Of a stretch of DNA of 9,156 bases, positions 4,965 to 9,156 are shown piece by piece (position 1 is the first letter of the stretch; every line of letters begins with the position of its first letter). The DNA comes from Propionibacteriaceae bacterium (GTDB lineage Bacteria; Actinomycetota; Actinomycetes; Propionibacteriales; Propionibacteriaceae). The notes under the pieces are model-generated. The model searched no databases. It was not told the DNA's origin and worked only from the letters and a program-made list of their open reading frames with translations. The stretch is taken from contig JAISGZ010000073.1 of NCBI GenBank assembly GCA_031262845.1, forward strand, positions 1-9,156. The letters are read 5' to 3'. Both the position numbers and the translations under genes were made by a program.

Positions 4965-6209
4965 ATGTCAACCACCTATATTGCGCGATTTGCCGACCAG
5001 ATGCTTGATGCTCTGATGCCGGAACTACCGGCCATCATGTTGACCGGGCCGCGCGGGTGTGGCAAGACCACCACGGCAGTCCGTCGGGCCGCTTCGACAC
5101 TACGGTTGGACCGCCCAGAGCAGGCGGAGGCCTTTCGCACTGCGCCAGATGCGATCCTCGCCGCACAGAAGGAACCTGTGCTGATCGACGAATGGCAGAA
5201 CGTTCCCGAATCCCTCGGCGCCGTCAAGCGATCCGTCGATTCTGGTGTTGGCGGCGGACGTTTCCTCATCACTGGCAGCGTGCGTTCTCGCTTGTCCGAC
5301 CAGGGATGGCCGGCCACTGGACGTGTCGTTCCAGTCACGATGTACGGCTTAGCCCAAGCCGAAATTGAACAGGCTCCTGACGGGTCCTCAACACTCATGC
5401 GGCTGTTCAGCGAAGCCGAGCCGTCCCCGGGAGCGCTGACGGGCGCGCCGCAACTGACTGACTATCTTGATATGGCTGTGCGCGGCGGTTTCCCGGATGC
5501 CATCGGGTTTGGGGACTTGGCCCGAGCGGCTTGGTATGAAGGCTACGTCGAGCAACTCGTTCATCACGATGTCAGCGAACTCGATATCGTGCGAGATCCA
5601 ACAGCCATGGCTAACCTCGTGCGTGCGGTTGCCTTCAACACCGCTGGCGTACCATCCATTGCCAGTTTGTCTGAGGCTGCCCAGATCAACGGCCGCACCA
5701 CCCAGTCTTACTTGGATCTGTTGACTGCTTTGCGCATCATGGACCGCCTCCCGGCTTGGGGAATCAACCGCTTCAACCGGATGGTGAAATCCCCTAAGTA
5801 CTACCTGACAGATACCGGGATGGCGGTCTACCTAGCTGGTGATAATCGGACCGGTTTGTTAACCAGCGGTACCCGTTTGGGGCGCATCATCGATACGTTC
5901 GTGATGGCGCAAATCCGTCCTTTGCTGACTGTGCATTCGCCGCGCATCAACGCCTTCCATCTGCGCGACGCTAATGGCCGCCACGAGGTGGACCTGGTCC
6001 TGGAAACTGCCTCCGGAAAGATCGTTGGCATCGAAATCAAATCGGCCGCCACCGTCAACGCCAAAGACGCTCGACACCTGGCGTGGCTGCGCGACGAACT
6101 GGGCGACACCTTCGTCCGGGGAATCGTTCTCCACACGGGGAACATGGCCTTCCCCCTCGGCCACAAACTGTGGGCCATGCCCATTGCCGCGTTGTGGCGT
6201 AGCCTCTAA
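4965..6209 (+). CDS. DUF4143-family AAA-type ATPase
   Basis: This 414-residue protein is a complete member of the P-loop ATPase family with a C-terminal DUF4143 domain. Walker A is TGPRGCGKTT (27-36), Walker B is VLIDEWQNVP (72-81) and a sensor-like FLITGSVRS follows at 100-108. A winged-helix-like segment covers about 225-262, including the SIASLSEAAQINGRTTQSYL stretch. The C-terminal part (275-365) has YYLTDTGMAVYL and the restriction-endonuclease-like core E341-V-D343 with GIEIKSA (E357, K359). Family members are widespread, often laterally acquired, and of unsettled function; links to toxin-antitoxin and defence have been suggested. No membrane segment is seen. ATG at 4965 has GAGGG 3 bases upstream, starting within the last 23-bp repeat unit. 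The reading frame is intact with GC like the core genes. The nearest neighbour is the divergent antitoxin-like gene. Confidence 0.9.
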   Translation: MSTTYIARFADQMLDALMPELPAIMLTGPRGCGKTTTAVRRAASTLRLDRPEQAEAFRTAPDAILAAQKEPVLIDEWQNVPESLGAVKRSVDSGVGGGRFLITGSVRSRLSDQGWPATGRVVPVTMYGLAQAEIEQAPDGSSTLMRLFSEAEPSPGALTGAPQLTDYLDMAVRGGFPDAIGFGDLARAAWYEGYVEQLVHHDVSELDIVRDPTAMANLVRAVAFNTAGVPSIASLSEAAQINGRTTQSYLDLLTALRIMDRLPAWGINRFNRMVKSPKYYLTDTGMAVYLAGDNRTGLLTSGTRLGRIIDTFVMAQIRPLLTVHSPRINAFHLRDANGRHEVDLVLETASGKIVGIEIKSAATVNAKDARHLAWLRDELGDTFVRGIVLHTGNMAFPLGHKLWAMPIAALWRSL

Positions 6210-6265
6210 AGGTCTAATCAAGTTGGAGTCGAATTGATCGAATATGCCCACCCTCGCTGCACCCT

Positions 6266-6287
6266 CAAATGGCAAGCAAATGGCAAG
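6266..6287. repeat. Perfect 11-bp tandem duplication
   Basis: CAAATGGCAAG occurs twice without a gap (6266-6276 and 6277-6287) in the 137-bp space between the convergent ATPase and SdpI-family genes. It may be a replication-slippage product or a target-site scar. Confidence 0.8.
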
Positions 6288-6305
6288 AGCCCTTTTCGCT
6301 ATGGG

Positions 6306-6328
6306 GCCGCGCCCTCGACCCTCGCGGC
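6306..6328. terminator. GC-rich hairpin between two convergent genes, weak terminator candidate
   Basis: GCCGCG (6306-6311), 11-base loop, CGCGGC (6323-6328) is a perfect 6-bp stem 18 bases past the stop of the SdpI-family gene and 96 bases past that of the ATPase. Neither side has a T-run, so it is at best a bidirectional transcription-slowing structure. Confidence 0.3.
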
Positions 6329-6346
6329 GACCACAGGATGACTGCC

Positions 6347-6748
6347 CTATCTGGTGCCAGCTTTATGACTGGCCGCTTCAACCGCTCGGGCGGCTTTGAC
6401 CGCCGCCACGATTGCCACGGCTTCCCAGACACAACAGGCGAGGAACAACACGCCTTCGAGGACGGTGACCGCGAGCGGATTCTGGCGCACGAAGATCAGC
6501 AAGATCGCGCCAACCGGAACCAGGGAGACGGCGGCGAAATATGCCGGGCGCAAACTGGCCTTGTGGGCTGCCACCCAAGTCGCTTGGCTTTTCATCGTTG
6601 ACGCCAAACGGATCCCGACAAAGTGGTTCGGGTGGTTGATGGAACGGCTTCCCAACTCGCCAGAGATGATCGCCGCCAAAGCGATGAGGAGCGTGCTGAC
6701 AAACAAGGTCACGCTGAGAACAATCAAGCCAAGTTCGTTTTCGGTCAT
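6347..6748 (-). CDS. SdpI-family integral membrane protein
   Basis: This 133-residue protein has three hydrophobic segments, about 6-29, 70-87 and 93-118. Between the first and second lies NHFVGIRLASTMKSQATW (41-58) followed by VAAH, matching the conserved N-x-x-[FIV]-G-[IV]-R-x-x-[WS]-T-x-x-[SD]-x-x-[AT]-W-x-x-x-[HN] element of SdpI C-terminal domains. In Bacillus subtilis SdpI is the immunity protein against the SDP killing peptide and also sequesters the repressor SdpR. Many actinobacterial homologues are short single-domain proteins of unproven role. The ATG at 6748 lies 4 bases after the stop of the M50-like gene, and a GAGGAAA Shine-Dalgarno is contained in the end of that gene, so the two form one transcription unit. 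No SdpA, SdpB, SdpC or SdpR homologue is seen in this window. Immunity against a membrane-active peptide is inference. Confidence 0.8.
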   Translation of the reverse strand: MTENELGLIVLSVTLFVSTLLIALAAIISGELGSRSINHPNHFVGIRLASTMKSQATWVAAHKASLRPAYFAAVSLVPVGAILLIFVRQNPLAVTVLEGVLFLACCVWEAVAIVAAVKAARAVEAASHKAGTR

Positions 6749-6752
6749 CGTC

Positions 6753-7817
6753 TTACCGTTTTCCTCGAGGGTGCGTCTGTCTGGACCAGTCAGAGCCTAC
6801 GTCCTGATCGTTGATTTTCAGGCGCAAGGCGTGGATTTGGTCTTCTTCGTAGAGCGCAATCGCGCACGGCAAATTCTCGGTCGCCAATTGTTGCTCTGCC
6901 TGATCGAGGAAATGATCGGCTGCCTCGGGATCATCATCAACGTAAGCGGCTACCGCAGCGCGAACCCGACACGATTCCGGGCCATCGTCTTGACCGGTGG
7001 CCTGGAGCGTTGTGATCTGTTCGAGAAGGTCGGGAATTCCGGAGTCAACACCGAAAGCCAACTGATTGATCAGCAACTCACTCAGCAACGTCTCCGTCAT
7101 CTCGCTATCGGGGGTGGTCTCCACAACAGCGCGCATCGTGTGGCTGGCGGCGTCCCGGTCACCCAGATCGTTCAGGCGAAGAGTGTTCATCAAATCCAGC
7201 AGGCGCCGCATCTCAGCCACCGTGCCCTCGCCAGAGGCAGTCGATGAGGTGGGCCCGAACATGACATCCGGCATCTCACGAAAACGCTCACACTGCCACA
7301 AAGCATCCGCGAAAAAGGCTTGCCGCCAAGCCATCGCAGGACCATCTGGATGGCGCGCCAAATCAAAAACCATGAGGATATCCGCGTTAGCCCGATTTTT
7401 GACGGGGAAGGCTGAGCCCACTGATGCCATCAAACAAATCAAGCCAAACCACAGGATGACAGGCCGCGCAAAAGCCGGTAAATCAACGAGCCACACCACG
7501 ATGAAACCTGCCACTCCGACAACGAAACTGGCAATAGGCCCGCCAAGGTAGTGCGCCAGGTAACGGGGCGGAGAATCGACACGTTTCGGCGCCATCAAGC
7601 AGAAACCCCAATAGCGTTCCCAAGACACGCGCCAGCGGGACTTCACACGTCTCAACGTCAGGCCGAGGACAGAAATCTGACTGAGGCGGCGGCCGTTAAT
7701 CCACCCGCCGATCATGTGGCCGAACTCGTGGATAGCCACAGCCAGGAAAAGCAGCATCGCCCCTATACCAACAGCACGAGCAATCGCCACGGCCAATTGG
7801 CTGACGAATTCCCCCAT
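6753..7817 (-). CDS. M50 (site-2-protease-like) membrane metallopeptidase with C-terminal cytosolic extension
   Basis: This 354-residue protein carries the zinc motif HEFGH (30-34) inside its first membrane helix (about 17-40). It then shows LGGPIAS (91-97), equivalent to the GGP-[IL]-A-[NS] element, two further helices (about 95-111 and 118-136) and NRANADILMV (141-150), where Asp146 is the likely third zinc ligand. These are the hallmarks of intramembrane M50 proteases, which cleave membrane-bound substrates such as anti-sigma factors or peptide precursors. The remaining ~200 residues are hydrophilic, acidic and helical, possibly TPR-like, and may bind the substrate or partner. ATG 7817 lacks a clear Shine-Dalgarno; Met21 is an alternative but would shorten the first helix. 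The SdpI-family gene follows after 4 bases. The gene lies 108 bases downstream of the flavoprotein gene, on the same strand but with higher GC. Confidence 0.85.
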   Translation of the reverse strand: MGEFVSQLAVAIARAVGIGAMLLFLAVAIHEFGHMIGGWINGRRLSQISVLGLTLRRVKSRWRVSWERYWGFCLMAPKRVDSPPRYLAHYLGGPIASFVVGVAGFIVVWLVDLPAFARPVILWFGLICLMASVGSAFPVKNRANADILMVFDLARHPDGPAMAWRQAFFADALWQCERFREMPDVMFGPTSSTASGEGTVAEMRRLLDLMNTLRLNDLGDRDAASHTMRAVVETTPDSEMTETLLSELLINQLAFGVDSGIPDLLEQITTLQATGQDDGPESCRVRAAVAAYVDDDPEAADHFLDQAEQQLATENLPCAIALYEEDQIHALRLKINDQDVGSDWSRQTHPRGKR

Positions 7818-7835
7818 TACACAGTGTCAGGCTTT

Positions 7836-7886
7836 TCAAGCAACGGACTGACTGAAAGAACCGTCACGATTGTCTCCCTTGCCCAT
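7836..7886 (-). CDS. Possible 16-codon leader ORF upstream of the M50 gene
   Basis: In the 108-bp gap between the flavoprotein and M50 genes an ATG (7886-7884) is preceded by AGGAG at 10 bases and opens a frame reading MGKGDNRDGSFSQSVA, ending TGA. It matches no known peptide and has no Cys, so it is not an obvious RiPP precursor. It could be a leader peptide or chance. A 5-bp hairpin (7911-7924) lies just before it, immediately after the flavoprotein stop. Confidence 0.2.
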   Translation of the reverse strand: MGKGDNRDGSFSQSVA

Positions 7887-7925
7887 AGAGAAGCACTCCT
7901 AAGGTTTCACCGACTTCGGAGTCGA

Positions 7926-8777
7926 TCAGGCTGATGGTCCAGTATGTCCAAGGACCAACCCCGGGTTAGCACTCAGCATTGGCTCAAGGTCAAGATCCGT
8001 AGACGCATATTCGCTAGTAGCCCGATTATTGATGAAATCACTTGATTGTTGCTGTACCTTACGTAGCGCTGCTTGCAAGTCCGCGAATTCCGTGAACTGA
8101 AGATAACCGTGCTGTCGCCAAAACTTCACCTCAACGGTCTCGGGAATAGAATCGTCCCCGTACATTCGCTGAAGATTAGTGAAGTATCGCTGTTGATATG
8201 TGGAGGCGGTTAGCGTACCGACGCTGTAGAGATTAGCTAACTGACCTGCGTATTCCCCAAGTCTGTCATGAGCGAATCGTGGATCTTCAAGCATCGCAGG
8301 AACATCGACGTTGCAGGGGATTGTAAATGGAACGCAAAGGCCCAAGTACTCAAGGAATTGCGCGACGGTTGCGGTAGTTTCGAGCGCATGATTTGTGCTC
8401 GCGGTTACGAGTGGTATGCCATAGCGTCCGGCTAAACGCATAAGGTGACACCAATAGGCCAATCTGTCCATAAAGGTCTTGAGGTCACCTGACATCATCC
8501 CTGCATATACGGGCGTTCCAAGAATGATCAGGTCAGCTGATAACATCTCCTCCTTGATTCGGTCAAAATTGTCAGTTCTGTCTAGCGGACATCGACCGGC
8601 ATTGAAACATTTTTCGCATCCGAGGCAATTACGGAGATCCCACTCAAAGGGTCGAGCAACTTTTAGATCGACCGGTTCGGCAAGTTGTGTCCGCAATTGA
8701 TCCACAAAGAGATCGAGTAATCGAACCGTATTAGAAACCGGACGTCGCCGCGAAGCGACATAAGCAAATACTCTCAC
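7926..8777 (-). CDS. Flavodoxin-fold NAD(P)H-dependent FMN reductase with Cys cluster
   Basis: This 283-residue protein begins with the flavin-binding segment VASRRRPVSNTVRLL (7-21), a loop of the S-x-R-x-x-SNT type of NADPH-dependent FMN reductases. It continues with CLGCEKCFNAGRCPLDRTD (51-69; Cys 51, 54, 57, 63), typical of multimeric flavodoxin/WrbA-like and iron-sulfur flavoprotein relatives, and ADLIILGTPVYAGMMSGDLK (81-100), the second flavin loop. The fold ends near 190; the C-terminal ~90 residues are an unrecognised extension. It should bind FMN and move electrons from NAD(P)H to a substrate. The GTG start (8777-8775) overlaps the stop of the LanC-like gene (GTGA), with GGAAG 8 bases upstream, so the two are translationally coupled. 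In a RiPP setting it could reduce a dehydro-amino acid or another peptide group, which is inference. Parts are clearly AT-richer (about 42-45% GC in sampled lines) than the M50, prs or ATPase genes, suggesting separate ancestry. Confidence 0.85.
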   Translation of the reverse strand: MRVFAYVASRRRPVSNTVRLLDLFVDQLRTQLAEPVDLKVARPFEWDLRNCLGCEKCFNAGRCPLDRTDNFDRIKEEMLSADLIILGTPVYAGMMSGDLKTFMDRLAYWCHLMRLAGRYGIPLVTASTNHALETTATVAQFLEYLGLCVPFTIPCNVDVPAMLEDPRFAHDRLGEYAGQLANLYSVGTLTASTYQQRYFTNLQRMYGDDSIPETVEVKFWRQHGYLQFTEFADLQAALRKVQQQSSDFINNRATSEYASTDLDLEPMLSANPGLVLGHTGPSA

Positions 8778-9156
8778 GGTTTACGCTTCCAAACATTTGA
8801 GTCAGTAAGACCACTCAGCAAAGCGAGCCCTACCCCACTCAGCCCTTCGAATAAGCCCACGTTGTCAAAAGCAGCGACTGCTCCAATCGCGTAGCGGCCG
8901 TGTTCCTCTCTACGAATGAGCATCTCTCCCAATAATGTGCTCATCCTCGGCAAGGTTGCGCCACTACTTTGAGCGCACACCAATGACAGTCCTGACAAAC
9001 CACCCATGAGCGAGTCACTCACTACGTCTCGCGTCACGATGTCGCTCAGTAGACGGACAGGTTCTGAGCCAGAGGGTAGCAAAGAAGGTTGAGCCAAGAG
9101 GAGGCCACACAGTCCGTCCTCTATGCCGAAGGAACATGTTTTAAGAAAGGCTTCGC
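8774..9156 (-). CDS. C-terminal part of a LanC-like (lanthionine cyclase-like) protein, 5' end cut by window
   Basis: The frame is open from the right edge to TGA at 8776-8774, giving the last 126 residues. Three successive toroid-type repeats are visible: IEDGLCGLLLAQ (11-22), SLMGGLSGLSLVCAQ (48-62) and GLFEGLSGVGLALLSG (100-115). This is the spacing and G-x-x-G pattern of the last three helical hairpins of the LanC alpha/alpha-barrel, and the final one matches the family's usual GL-[ML]-[ET]-G-[LIA]-[AS]-G-[IV] ending. LanC enzymes use zinc, held by Cys (W-C-[YH]-G) and Cys-His (L-C-H-G), to add Cys thiols to dehydrated Ser/Thr. At those positions here I read Glu-Asp and Met-Gly, so the canonical ligands are absent. 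Whether this is a stand-alone LanC or the end of a LanM/LanKC-like fusion cannot be told. It is coupled by GTGA to the FMN reductase gene. Confidence 0.75.
   Translation of the reverse strand, partial: EAFLKTCSFGIEDGLCGLLLAQPSLLPSGSEPVRLLSDIVTRDVVSDSLMGGLSGLSLVCAQSSGATLPRMSTLLGEMLIRREEHGRYAIGAVAAFDNVGLFEGLSGVGLALLSGLTDSNVWKRKP

Noticed and set aside
4976..5398. 140-codon frame opposite the DUF4143 ATPase
   Set aside because: A shadow of the ATPase gene, which has clear Walker motifs in its own frame; the antisense product has no domain.
6396..7247. 283-codon plus-strand frame across the SdpI and M50 genes
   Set aside because: The minus-strand frames encode recognisable membrane protein families; this long antisense frame is a codon-bias shadow.

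Overview
The window looks like chromosomal DNA from an actinomycete (Actinomycetota) of moderately high GC. Three things point there: a GTG-started bS22-type ribosomal mini-protein next to a HemD-like gene, the tRNA-Gln / glmU / prs order, and the Ala/Pro-rich tail on GlmU. A narrower taxon cannot be read from the sequence with confidence.

Layout. (1) 1-692, minus strand: bS22 (33 residues) followed by the N-terminal part of a tetrapyrrole methyltransferase, probably the first half of a bifunctional HemD, cut by the window edge. (2) 693-1237: a 545-bp gap without a convincing gene, holding a weak bS22 promoter and a terminator-like hairpin on the plus strand. (3) 1238-3945, minus strand: tRNA-Gln(UUG), glmU and prs. 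glmU starts at a TTG behind a strong Shine-Dalgarno, and its stop overlaps the prs start (TGATG). This core module makes UDP-GlcNAc and PRPP. (4) 3946-4964: accessory DNA. It holds an AbrB/MazE-type antitoxin gene whose ATGA-coupled partner frame stops after 19 codons, flanked by two tandem arrays of the same degenerate 23-bp repeat (three units at 4165-4233, four units at 4868-4959). (5) 4965-6209, plus strand: a full-length DUF4143-type AAA ATPase whose ribosome binding site begins inside the last repeat unit. (6) 6347-7817, minus strand: a two-gene unit with a membrane-embedded HEFGH metalloprotease of the M50 (site-2 protease) type and an SdpI-family membrane protein. (7) 7926-9156, minus strand, visibly AT-richer in part: the C-terminal end of a LanC-like protein, translationally coupled (GTGA) to a flavodoxin-fold FMN reductase with a CxxCxxC motif. 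This looks like the edge of a RiPP (lanthipeptide-like) cluster continuing beyond 9156.

Most interesting points: the two in-register 23-bp repeat arrays bracketing a toxin-less antitoxin and abutting the ATPase start; a LanC-like C-terminus in which the expected zinc ligands are not visible; and the M50 plus SdpI pair, which together with the LanC/flavoprotein genes suggests a peptide production, processing or immunity neighbourhood. The functional links between regions 4-7 are inference from proximity.
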